64,000 nucleotides of DNA. Source: M55B112 sp964539395 (GTDB lineage: Bacteria > Bacteroidota > Bacteroidia > Bacteroidales > GCA-2748055). Below the pieces are notes generated by a model. It worked only from the letters and a program-made list of their open reading frames with translations, made no database searches and was not told where the DNA came from. Each line of letters begins with the position of its first letter. Positions within the stretch are counted from its first letter, which is position 1. A program made the translations under genes and the position numbers. The stretch spans positions 62,001 through 126,000 of the forward strand of contig CAZIIU010000001.1 of assembly GCA_964539395.1 (NCBI GenBank), given 5' to 3'. This document shows positions 55,158 through 63,717 of the stretch, one piece after another.

Positions 55158-55961
55158 ATGAAGCATAAAAACAGAATACAGGTTTTCAACTGGACGGCCC
55201 TGGGATTGGTGATATCAGGAACTGTTGCAATGGTGATCATTGCCGGTGGAGGGATTAAAATTAGTACACGCAATATCCTTCTGCTGCTCGGCTGGATTTG
55301 GGTCGTTGTACCGGCCTTCTGGCTCTTCTTTGCTGCAACCCTCAAATCCCTTCAAGAGAATACTGGCAGCACACCTGGTGATGCACCTCTGCTGAAAACA
55401 CCCCTGGTAAAAAAGAGTCCTGGCAAAAAGGAGCAATTTGATATCCAGGGGATCGCCAACAAGATCGTCAGGCGCGTCTCACCCGGTGATGACCCGGGGG
55501 AATGGGGAAACAATCTGCTAACGCTGCTAACCGGAGAGCTGGAGATCATGTCGGGTGTGTTTTATTATAAAAATGAGAACCAACAATATGAATCACTCTC
55601 CACCTATGCCTATCCGCATACCAACGAACCCTACATTTTTTCTGAAGGAGAAGGACTTACCGGACAAGCGGTTAAAAACCGGCAGGTCATCGTCTACCGT
55701 GAAATACCGGACGATTATTTAAAGGTCTTTTCCGGTCTTGGTTCTGGCACTCCCTCCTACCTGGCAATTATGCCTGTTGTATCAGGAGATACCCCGGTTG
55801 CTGCACTGGAGATTACCGGCTTCAGATGGGTTGAGGAAAACCTGGAGCAGTTTTTACAAATCATAGCCCGCGGACTGGCAGAAAAGTTGTCAGAAGAATC
55901 TAAAGGCAACAATATAGGTAACACCGGCGGTGCTTCCGCAGAAAACAGAGATAAACAATGA
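55158..55961 (+). CDS. Membrane-bound GAF protein
   Basis: 267 residues with two membrane helices (about 12-32 and 40-62), a Pro/Lys-rich linker (about 70-95) and one GAF domain (about 105-250), with YIFSEGEGLTGQAVKNRQ, VYREIPDDYL and FSGLGSGTPSYL. It is the same GAF subfamily as the three others in this window. It ends with an Asn/Gly-rich tail and has no output domain. It starts 24 bp after the previous gene and overlaps the next by 4 bp (ATGA), so it belongs to the same operon. Confidence 0.8.
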   Translation: MKHKNRIQVFNWTALGLVISGTVAMVIIAGGGIKISTRNILLLLGWIWVVVPAFWLFFAATLKSLQENTGSTPGDAPLLKTPLVKKSPGKKEQFDIQGIANKIVRRVSPGDDPGEWGNNLLTLLTGELEIMSGVFYYKNENQQYESLSTYAYPHTNEPYIFSEGEGLTGQAVKNRQVIVYREIPDDYLKVFSGLGSGTPSYLAIMPVVSGDTPVAALEITGFRWVEENLEQFLQIIARGLAEKLSEESKGNNIGNTGGASAENRDKQ

Positions 55962-58570
55962 GGTTGGATGGGATCAAAAAGACAGAAGTTGTGACCAATA
56001 ATACTATCGGTTTGGTCACCGTTGCCGGTCTCATTGTTGTTATTACCGGACTGCTGGCAGCCGGATACTCCTCTGGTTCCGGGTTCTCTTTCTCTGCACT
56101 GGCAGAATTTCATCGCGGCAGGATCGCTATGTTTATCTTTGACGGACTCCCGGTCTATATCCTGGTGATACTGCTGGTGGCAAAACGGAATATGCAAAAA
56201 ACGATCGCCGGCGCCTTTAAAGAGCTCGAGCGGTCAAAACAGATCCTCGATCAGAATTCAAAATTTGCCCGTATTCTGTCTGAGGGGGATGAACCGGAGA
56301 CCCATCCCGAAATGCTCGACACAGAGCTGGGCAAGGCATTGAAGCTTATCCATCTGAATATCAGCAGCAATCGACGGAAGGAGCGTGAAATAACATGGAT
56401 CACCGAAGGCAAAGAGATGATATCGAGGATACTTCGACTGCATAATGCCATCGATGAGCTCTCTTACCAGGTACTAAGAAGCCTGAGCAAATATATCAGT
56501 GCTGTCCAGGGAGCTGTTTATCTTTTCGATGAGGAGCCGGGAACGCTCAGAAATATAGCAGTGATGGCCTATAACCGCAGGAAATATGTCAACCAGCTCT
56601 TCCGCATTGGCGAAGGACTTGTCGGACAATGTGCCTACGAGATGGATTATATTCACCGGACAGAGATCCCCGACGACTATATCACCATCACCTCCGGTAT
56701 TCTGGGCGATCAGAAACCCAAAAGCATCCTCCTTATACCACTGATCACCGATGGCAGGCTCCAGGGAATCATTGAATTTGCTTTCCTGGAGGTAAAGATA
56801 CCAAAGCTCACTATCCAGTTCATGCTCGAACTGGGAGAGATTATCGCAAGAACATTCTTTAACCTGCGGGTTAATGAAACGACCAAAAAACTCCTGGAAG
56901 AGTCACGCAAAATGACCGAAGAATTACAGGAAAATGAGCTGGTACTGCAGGAAAACGCGGAGGAGATGCAGGCCACCCAGGAGCAGTTGCAACATGCAAA
57001 TACTGAACTGCAAAAGAAAATCAAAGAGGAGAAGCTGGCACAAGACAGGCTCCACTGGCTGCTGGCAAATGCATCGGAGATCATCTCCATCTACGATGAC
57101 AGCTACCGGCTGAAATATATCAGTCCATCTGTAGAACATATCCTGGGCTATGGTCCTGACGAAATGGTGAAGGGTAAGGATTTTGAAAGGATCGACCAAA
57201 AGAATATCAATGCCATCCGCAAAGCCTTCGACCAACTTATCAGGCATCCCGCTCAGACCGTCAGCATCGAATATTCATTCGTACGCAAGGACGGTCAACG
57301 GGTCTCCCTGAAAACCACCGCCAGGAACCTTCTCAACGACCCCTCCATCGGCGGATTCCTGTTCAATACACGCGATATCACCGAATCGAAACTTATCGAG
57401 AAGGAGCAGCGCCTGAAATCGCGGATGCAATCGCTCTCTGAGAATTCTCTCGATCTGATCCTCAGGATCAGCAGCAACGGGATAGTCCACTATGCCAACC
57501 CGATAGTGGAAGATTACTCGGGGATCGCACCTGCTTCCATGGTGAACAGGCCCCTCAGCGATCTGCCTCTGCCCAAAGCCCTTGCTGAAATTCTAAAGGA
57601 GGGACTTTACAAAGTCCTGCAAAACCCAACTAAGATGATCATTGAAAAGACTGTTCCCATAACCCTCGGAGACACAGAAGGAGAGCGGGTACTGAACATC
57701 AATCTGATTCCGGAATTTCAGGAGGGAGAGCTGGAAACTGTCCTCTTCGTCGGACACGACATTACCGAGGCTAAAAGGATCGAACGAGAGATCAATTTCA
57801 CCAACAGGAAAATGCAGGACAGTATCAACTACGCCGAGCGGATTCAGTCCTCCCTCCTGCCTTCTGATGCTGCGGTAAAAAAGGCGTTCCCCCAGAGCTT
57901 CATATTCTACCAGCCACGTGATGTAATATCTGGTGATATTCCCTGGTTCCATGAAACAGAAGAAGCCTGGTTTATCGCAGCAATCGACTGCACCGGTCAC
58001 GGGGTTCCCGGTGCACTGCTCTCCTTTATAAGCTTCTTCCTGCTGAACAATATAACAACCCTTCATTCCGGTCGTTCAGCCGGGGAAATAACTGATGAAC
58101 TGCACAGGGAAATGCGGCGAACACTCAAACAGGACCTGAAGGATCCGGAAACACGCGACGGAATGGATCTTGCCCTCTGCAAGATCTGGAAAAACCATAA
58201 AAAACTTGAGTTTGCAGGTGCACACCGGCCAATGTACCTGCTCAGGGAAGGTGAGGTTACAGTGTACAAGGGCGACAGGAAAGCTGTCGGCGGGCTGGTA
58301 AACCAGAAGAAGCCGGAGAGCAGTTTTACTACAATTGAGGTGAATTTGAGGAGAGGTGACAGGCTTTTTATTTTTTCCGACGGACTTACCGATCAGCTTG
58401 GCGGTCCAAACGGACTTAAATACTCACAGGCAAAGGTCAGGGACATCCTTTTGGAGAATCCGGGATTTACCATCGAGCAGTTTCATAAACACTTCCGAGA
58501 CGATTTCAACAGGTGGAAAGGAGAAGGAAAACAGATCGATGATGTGCTGATGATAGGGATCGAACTTTAA
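55958..58570 (+). CDS. GAF-PAS-PAS-SpoIIE protein phosphatase (SiaA-like)
   Basis: 870 residues: two membrane helices (about 18-38, 62-82), a GAF domain (about 150-310; IGEGLVGQCAYEMDYI), a long coiled coil (about 310-370), two PAS domains (about 375-480, 495-615) and a PPM/SpoIIE phosphatase (about 625-870). Metal-binding aspartates remain in ISGDIPWF (D660), AAIDCTGHGVPGALLSF (D677), IFSDGLTDQL and the final DDVLMIGIEL. In SiaABCD systems the SpoIIE-type SiaA dephosphorylates SiaC; here siaB- and siaC-like genes follow directly. It likely integrates signals from the two upstream GAF proteins. Confidence 0.9.
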   Translation: MRLDGIKKTEVVTNNTIGLVTVAGLIVVITGLLAAGYSSGSGFSFSALAEFHRGRIAMFIFDGLPVYILVILLVAKRNMQKTIAGAFKELERSKQILDQNSKFARILSEGDEPETHPEMLDTELGKALKLIHLNISSNRRKEREITWITEGKEMISRILRLHNAIDELSYQVLRSLSKYISAVQGAVYLFDEEPGTLRNIAVMAYNRRKYVNQLFRIGEGLVGQCAYEMDYIHRTEIPDDYITITSGILGDQKPKSILLIPLITDGRLQGIIEFAFLEVKIPKLTIQFMLELGEIIARTFFNLRVNETTKKLLEESRKMTEELQENELVLQENAEEMQATQEQLQHANTELQKKIKEEKLAQDRLHWLLANASEIISIYDDSYRLKYISPSVEHILGYGPDEMVKGKDFERIDQKNINAIRKAFDQLIRHPAQTVSIEYSFVRKDGQRVSLKTTARNLLNDPSIGGFLFNTRDITESKLIEKEQRLKSRMQSLSENSLDLILRISSNGIVHYANPIVEDYSGIAPASMVNRPLSDLPLPKALAEILKEGLYKVLQNPTKMIIEKTVPITLGDTEGERVLNINLIPEFQEGELETVLFVGHDITEAKRIEREINFTNRKMQDSINYAERIQSSLLPSDAAVKKAFPQSFIFYQPRDVISGDIPWFHETEEAWFIAAIDCTGHGVPGALLSFISFFLLNNITTLHSGRSAGEITDELHREMRRTLKQDLKDPETRDGMDLALCKIWKNHKKLEFAGAHRPMYLLREGEVTVYKGDRKAVGGLVNQKKPESSFTTIEVNLRRGDRLFIFSDGLTDQLGGPNGLKYSQAKVRDILLENPGFTIEQFHKHFRDDFNRWKGEGKQIDDVLMIGIEL

Positions 58571-58592
58571 TGCAGCTGCCTGCATCTTTTTT
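58570..58592 (+). terminator. Weak hairpin plus T-run after the SpoIIE gene
   Basis: ATGCAG (58570-58575) and CTGCAT (58580-58585) form a 6-bp stem with a 4-base loop, followed by C and six T (58587-58592). It is in the 62-bp gap before the SiaB-like gene and may be a partial terminator that lowers downstream expression. Confidence 0.35.
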
Positions 58593-58632
58593 AGCTAAAT
58601 AATAACCACATACCGGGATAATAAGTATATTT

Positions 58633-59223
58633 ATGACCATAAAGAGGGCGATCATGCATCAACTTAAAGGCTACTTCGGTATCATAACTGAGCAATACAG
58701 CCACCTGCTCGCCAGGGAAATCATTATCGCTTACGACGGTGATGTAACCCACCAGATCATGAAAGCTTTCACTTCGCTTATTGAAGAAAAGCTGGAAAAT
58801 GAGCGGGAAGATGAAACTATTATCCGTAAGCTGTACCATATCCTGGTCGAATGCCTTCAGAACATCAACAGGCACGCCGAAGGACTCTTCGAGGATGGAA
58901 TTGAAAGCGATTATCCAGGCCGTGGCGCTCTGTTGGTTAGCAGGACAGAAGAATACTACCGTGTGATCACGGCCAACATTATACAAAAGACAAGGGTGGA
59001 AGGATTAAGCAGTTTTCTCGGGAAAATTAACATCCTGTCCGATGAGGACCTGATTGAAATGTACAAGGAGAAATTGATGGACGGAAAACTCTCCGCGAAG
59101 GGCGGTGCCGGACTAGGCTTTATCGACATACGGAGAAAGGCAGGCAACAAAATGGAATTTCGCTTTATAGAAAATGACGAAGAGACCTCTTTTTTCCTGT
59201 TTAATGTGAAAATCTCAAGATAG
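58633..59223 (+). CDS. siaB: SiaB-family protein kinase (DUF6272)
   Basis: 196 residues. It resembles DUF6272/SiaB, a GHKL-like fold: the N-box-like LVECLQNINRHAEG (about 73-86) has the E..QN..RHA pattern, and a glycine loop SAKGGAGLGFIDIRRKAG lies at about 155-172. In Pseudomonas, SiaB phosphorylates SiaC and SiaA reverses it. The gene is 5 bp upstream of the SiaC-like gene, the same order as in known loci. No SiaD diguanylate cyclase is present; a transporter gene takes its place. Confidence 0.85.
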   Translation: MTIKRAIMHQLKGYFGIITEQYSHLLAREIIIAYDGDVTHQIMKAFTSLIEEKLENEREDETIIRKLYHILVECLQNINRHAEGLFEDGIESDYPGRGALLVSRTEEYYRVITANIIQKTRVEGLSSFLGKINILSDEDLIEMYKEKLMDGKLSAKGGAGLGFIDIRRKAGNKMEFRFIENDEETSFFLFNVKISR

Positions 59224-59228
59224 AAGAT

Positions 59229-59609
59229 ATGGCAGCTTTATTTATAGAACCTGACGAAGATACTCCACTGGTGAACCTCAACAGGGAAGAAGGGGTATTC
59301 GAGATATCAGGCAAGTCCATGCCGGAAGACGTAGTCTTCTTTTACCAGCCTGTTCTCGACTGGATGCATCAGTATGCCAAAGATCCGCTCGAAAAAACCG
59401 TATTCGATTTTAAACTGATCTATTTCAATACTGCCTCTTCAAAGCTAATTCTCGATCTGCTCATGATCCTGGAAGAGATCCGGGAGAAAGGTCGGAATGT
59501 ACTGGTGCGATGGCACTCCCTCGTAACAGATGAGGATATGCAGGAGGCCGGCGAGGAGTATGCCGATATGTCAGACCTGAAATTTGAACACCTTACATAC
59601 GGAAAGTAA
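59229..59609 (+). CDS. siaC: SiaC-family phospho-switch protein (DUF1987)
   Basis: 126 residues, typical DUF1987 length. The start MAALFIEPDEDTPLVNL and the core FDFKLIYFNTASSKLILDLL are family hallmarks. T68, in YFNTASSK, sits at the number and motif of the Thr phosphorylated in Pseudomonas SiaC. Unphosphorylated SiaC binds and activates the SiaD cyclase there. With no SiaD here, the target is open; the ABC transporter 13 bp downstream, whose N-terminal helical extension is cytoplasmic, is a reasonable candidate by position only. Confidence 0.9.
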   Translation: MAALFIEPDEDTPLVNLNREEGVFEISGKSMPEDVVFFYQPVLDWMHQYAKDPLEKTVFDFKLIYFNTASSKLILDLLMILEEIREKGRNVLVRWHSLVTDEDMQEAGEEYADMSDLKFEHLTYGK

Positions 59610-59622
59610 TTCTTAGATCCGC

Positions 59623-62600
59623 ATGAGTGAAGAGATTCTGCGAGCATTGATGGAATTGTTCGCCATTATCATCAAACAGGATGGCGGACTTACGGAAGAG
59701 GAAAAAACATATGTCCGGCGGTTCCTCGTTCACCAGATCGGTGTGGAATCGGCCGAGGAGTACTTCAGGATTTTTCTTGATACGGCCACAGACGACGAAC
59801 CGGACGATTCAGAAGAACCGGGAAAAAAGCTGACCTCCGTGCTCGACTCGGTCAGGATACTTAAGATCGGCAAGAAAATCAGCAAAACCCTGAACCAGCA
59901 GCAAAAGGTGGTGGTGGTGGTCAGATCGCTCGAGCTCGTATATACCGAATATAAACTCACCGACCAGCGGCTGGGCATCATCAAAACGCTGGCCGATGTT
60001 TTCAGAATCAGCAAGGAGGAGTACGAAAGCATCGTGCGATTCGTCACCTCCGGCCCCGACAATGCGCATTCAGATGAAAATATTGTTGCGGTAATTCCCG
60101 CCACGGACCCCTCCTCCTCCCCCCGGGACAAGGATAAAAAGCGGACCGACCATGAAATCAAAGTGCTTCGCGTTCCCTCGGTAGAGCTCTACTTCATCCT
60201 CTACCGCGGCTCCCTGGAGGTCCTGCTGAACGGTCACCCCCTGAAAACCGGAACGATCTATATCCTGGCCAATGGCAGCAGCATCCGGTTTCCCGTCGGA
60301 CAACCGGTCTACTACAGCGATATCACCTCGAGGTTTCTTTCTGAGCGTAGCACGGAAAAGATACTCCTCCGGGCGAGCGATCTCCATTATACCTTTCCTG
60401 ACAATGTTACGGGACTGAAAAAGATCAGTTTTACTGCTGAACAGGGGAACATGATCGGGATCATGGGGGCCAGCGGCTCGGGGAAAACCACGCTGCTGAA
60501 TACCTTGTCGGGGATGTACGCCCCCACCTCCGGTACAGTGACAATTAACGGGATCGACCTGTTTGAAAATGACGGACAACTGCAGGGGGTGATGGGGTAT
60601 GTGCCGCAGGATGACCTGCTGGTGGAGGAGCTGACCGTTTTTGAGAACCTCTGGTTCAGTGCCAGGTTTTGTTTCAGGGAGCTGACCGGCGAGGCAATTC
60701 ACAGCCTGGTGAACAGCACCCTGGAGAGCCTGGGGTTGCTCGAGAAAAAAGATTTGAAGGTGGGATCGGCGATGAACAAGACCATCTCGGGCGGACAGAG
60801 AAAACGGCTGAATATCGCCCTTGAGCTGATCCGCGAGCCGCCGATTATGTTTCTCGACGAGCCCACCTCGGGACTCTCTTCGCGCGATTCCGAGAATGTG
60901 ATGGACCTGCTCCGGGAGCTCACCATCAGGGGGAAGCTGATCTTCATCGTGATCCACCAGCCCTCCTCCGAGCTCTACAAGATGTTCGACAGGGTGATCG
61001 TTTTGGATGAGGGCGGACAGATGGTCTATTATGGCAACCCGGTGGAGGCGGTGATCCATTTCAAGAAGATCGATAACCAGGTGAACTATGGCATCGGGGA
61101 GTGCCCGGTTTGCGGGAACGTGAACCCTGAGCTGATCTTCAACATCATCGAGGCGCGGCAGGTGGATGAATTTGGCAACTATACCGGTCAGCGCAAGATC
61201 AGTCCGGCCAGGTGGCGCTCCTACTTTGAAGCGGGCAGTCCGCCGGAAAATCCTGTTGAGACCGGTGGGCAGCTGCCGGTGAAGCTGCAGATTCCCGGTT
61301 GGGCCGGACAGTTCCTCAACTACCTGAAAAGGGATTTCCGGTCGAAGATCAGCAACCGGCAGTATATCAGCCTGGTGCTGGGTGTCGCACCCCTGCTGGC
61401 GATCATCCTCTCCTATATTATCAGGTATATTGCCGACCCGACCAGCAGAACCTACATTTTCAGGGAGAACGAGAATATCCCCATCTATATTTTCATGGCG
61501 ATAATTGTAGCGTTGTTCCTCGGGCTGATCATGAGTGCGGAGGAGATCTTCCGCGACCGCCTGATCCTGAAACGCGAAAAGTTCCTGCATCTGAACCGCT
61601 CCTCCTACCTGGTGGCAAAGATCATTAATATCATGCTGATGTCTGCTGTGCAGACCATCCTCTTTGTACTAATTGCCAACAGCGTGCTCGAAATAAAAGC
61701 GATGTACTTCCATTACTGGCTCGTACTCTTTTCGGTGGCAGTATGTGCCAACCTGATCGGACTGATCATCTCCTCAGCATTCAATTCGGCCGTAACGATC
61801 TACATTCTGATTCCCCTGGTGATGATACCTATGATGGTGCTGAGCGGTGCCATGTTTAGTTTCGAAAAACTTAACCGCAGCATCACCAGCGTGAATAAGG
61901 TGCCCTTGATTGCCGAGGTGATACCAACAAAATGGGCATACGAGGCACTGATGGTGAAGCAGTTCCGGGACAACAGGTTTCAACAGAACTTTTTTGAGAT
62001 CGACCGGGAGATCAGCCGTACAAATTTTAAATCGGCCTGGTACATTCCTGAGCTGGAAAACCGGTTGGCCAGGATCAATGAAGCGTACAATGAAACCGGC
62101 AGGGCAGAACGGGAGTCAGGGGCGCTGATGCTGCTGCGCAACGAGATCCTGCGGGAGCAGGACAGCCTGGAGCGCTTTGCGTTCACCCGGGAAATGTTCG
62201 AACCGGAAAGGTACAGCAATGAATTTTCTTCGGAGATCAACCTTTTTCTGACGGAGCTCAACAACTTTTACCTGAAGCAGTATATGGTGAACAACAGGAT
62301 CAAGCAGGGGCAGCTGAACCAGATTATGAAGGAGCGCAAGGAGCTGTACTATGAGATGCTGAACAGGCACCACAATGAGAGTGTGGCGGACCGGGTGAAG
62401 AAGATCTATGAGAAGAACAAGATCGTGGAGTCGGATGGAAGGCTGTACCAGCAAAGCGATCCAATCTACCTTTTGCCCGAGACGACCCGTTCGCATTTTT
62501 ATGCCCCGGTGAAAATTCTCTTTGGAAAATACTTCGACACCTACTGGTTCAATATTGTCGTGATCTGGCTGGGCAGCCTGATTCTTTACTTCGTGCTTTA

Positions 62601-62658
62601 CTTCGACCTGCTGCGCAGACTGCTCAATGCTCCGCTGATCAATAAGGGCAGGCGATAG
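59623..62658 (+). CDS. One-chain ABC transporter of ABCG layout with TerB-like N-terminus (Module B)
   Basis: 1011 residues. The N-terminus (about 1-140) looks like a TerB helical domain (IIIKQDGGLTEEEKTYVRRFL), followed by a beta-rich stretch to about 245. The ATPase has Walker A GASGSGKTT (282-290), SGGQRKRLN (from 389) and Walker B D412/E413. A CPVCGN linker motif (C494, C497) precedes an ABC-2 domain with five helices, a ~200-residue extracytoplasmic loop carrying HHNESVAD (about 916-923) and a final helix. It aligns along its whole length with the Module A transporter but its codons are clearly more GC-rich. It is the last gene of the SiaABC-like operon. Confidence 0.88.
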   Translation: MSEEILRALMELFAIIIKQDGGLTEEEKTYVRRFLVHQIGVESAEEYFRIFLDTATDDEPDDSEEPGKKLTSVLDSVRILKIGKKISKTLNQQQKVVVVVRSLELVYTEYKLTDQRLGIIKTLADVFRISKEEYESIVRFVTSGPDNAHSDENIVAVIPATDPSSSPRDKDKKRTDHEIKVLRVPSVELYFILYRGSLEVLLNGHPLKTGTIYILANGSSIRFPVGQPVYYSDITSRFLSERSTEKILLRASDLHYTFPDNVTGLKKISFTAEQGNMIGIMGASGSGKTTLLNTLSGMYAPTSGTVTINGIDLFENDGQLQGVMGYVPQDDLLVEELTVFENLWFSARFCFRELTGEAIHSLVNSTLESLGLLEKKDLKVGSAMNKTISGGQRKRLNIALELIREPPIMFLDEPTSGLSSRDSENVMDLLRELTIRGKLIFIVIHQPSSELYKMFDRVIVLDEGGQMVYYGNPVEAVIHFKKIDNQVNYGIGECPVCGNVNPELIFNIIEARQVDEFGNYTGQRKISPARWRSYFEAGSPPENPVETGGQLPVKLQIPGWAGQFLNYLKRDFRSKISNRQYISLVLGVAPLLAIILSYIIRYIADPTSRTYIFRENENIPIYIFMAIIVALFLGLIMSAEEIFRDRLILKREKFLHLNRSSYLVAKIINIMLMSAVQTILFVLIANSVLEIKAMYFHYWLVLFSVAVCANLIGLIISSAFNSAVTIYILIPLVMIPMMVLSGAMFSFEKLNRSITSVNKVPLIAEVIPTKWAYEALMVKQFRDNRFQQNFFEIDREISRTNFKSAWYIPELENRLARINEAYNETGRAERESGALMLLRNEILREQDSLERFAFTREMFEPERYSNEFSSEINLFLTELNNFYLKQYMVNNRIKQGQLNQIMKERKELYYEMLNRHHNESVADRVKKIYEKNKIVESDGRLYQQSDPIYLLPETTRSHFYAPVKILFGKYFDTYWFNIVVIWLGSLILYFVLYFDLLRRLLNAPLINKGRR

Positions 62659-62792
62659 ATACCAATCCCGGCCCCTGCGTGTTACACGACCCGGCAACCA
62701 GCAACTCCATGTTAATGCCTTGTAGCCGGTTCCTGAATAGAGGGAGTGGGTCAGTGTAGGATATATTTGTATGGTTGTTTAATAAAAATCCC

Positions 62793-62800
62793 TAAATTTG
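62793..62800 (+). promoter_or_regulatory. TAnnTTTG -7 box upstream of the Module B lipoprotein
   Basis: TAAATTTG matches the -7 consensus 19 bp before the ATG at 62820. The nearest TTTG (62766-62769) is 23 bases upstream, wider than the usual 19-21, so the match is partial. A 161-bp gap after the transporter also favours a separate start. Confidence 0.45.
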
Positions 62801-62819
62801 AACTAAACATATACAATCA

Positions 62820-63713
62820 ATGATGATGCGATACATATCTCTGCTCCTGATACTGTTGCTACTCGCTTCGTGCGGGAACCGCAAAAAGGAGGATCTTTAT
62901 GTTGCTCCTGAGGAGATCTTTCCCGACGAACTGATTGCTTCCCGGGAGGCAATGGATGAGATGATAGAAAACATCGCCTCCCCGATCGAGGTAGCAGCCC
63001 TTCTGAACGACCTGCAGGTACCTTTTTCAAGCAGCTACCTGGCAGACCCCGACAAGATGTCGGTTTACGCCACAAGCTACGAGATGGCCTACCACCTGGG
63101 GGCACTCAGCTCCGATCTCGGGTACCTGAACATCTACAACAAAACAGGCACAGCAATCAACTACCTGAGTACCATTAATAAGCTTACGGAGGCGCTGGAT
63201 GTCGGACAGTTTTTTGATTTCATCAGGATGAAGCGGCTGGCAACCGGTGCCGGCAAGCTCGATTCGCTGCTATTTATTTCGATGAACAGTTTTAACCGAA
63301 TGGATGAACACCTGCGGCTGACCGACAGGAGCAACCTTAGTACGCTGATGGTTGCCGGTGTATGGATCGAAGGACTTTACCTGGCAACACAGGTGTATGA
63401 CAGGTCGAAGGTGGAAGAGCTTCGGGATGTGATCGCGGAGCAAAAGCTGATCCTGGGCAACCTGCTGATCATTATGAACAGGTACAGGTCAGATGATTAT
63501 TTCATGGAACTGCTTAAGGATTACACAACACTGAAAAAACTATTCGATGAAGTGAAGATCACCTATGAGATCGGCGAGCCGGAAACGGTCGAGGTCGACG
63601 GGATGCTGATGGTTGTGCAGAATGAGACCAGCACCATTGAAATGCAGGATAAAACCCTTTCGGCAATTATCAGGGCAACAAAGGAGATCCGGAACAAACA
63701 CCTTAACATCTGA
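62820..63713 (+). CDS. Lipoprotein of Module B, paralogue of the 34939 lipoprotein
   Basis: 297 residues, the same length as its Module A counterpart. The lipoprotein signal ends LLASC (C18). Matching landmarks in the same order are MAYHLGALSSDLGYLNIYNK, AINYLSTINKLTEALDV, a DSLLFISMNSFNRM helix and MVAGVWIEGLYLATQV. It is mainly helical with no named family that I recognise. It probably faces the periplasm next to the transporter loop. It lies 4 bp before the small secreted-protein gene. Confidence 0.8.
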   Translation: MMMRYISLLLILLLLASCGNRKKEDLYVAPEEIFPDELIASREAMDEMIENIASPIEVAALLNDLQVPFSSSYLADPDKMSVYATSYEMAYHLGALSSDLGYLNIYNKTGTAINYLSTINKLTEALDVGQFFDFIRMKRLATGAGKLDSLLFISMNSFNRMDEHLRLTDRSNLSTLMVAGVWIEGLYLATQVYDRSKVEELRDVIAEQKLILGNLLIIMNRYRSDDYFMELLKDYTTLKKLFDEVKITYEIGEPETVEVDGMLMVVQNETSTIEMQDKTLSAIIRATKEIRNKHLNI

Positions 63714-63717
63714 CACC

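Noticed and set aside
60070..61590. A 506-codon minus-strand open frame opposite the Module B transporter
   Set aside because: It is antisense to the conserved ATPase region; its protein is low in structure and matches no family. A shadow frame.
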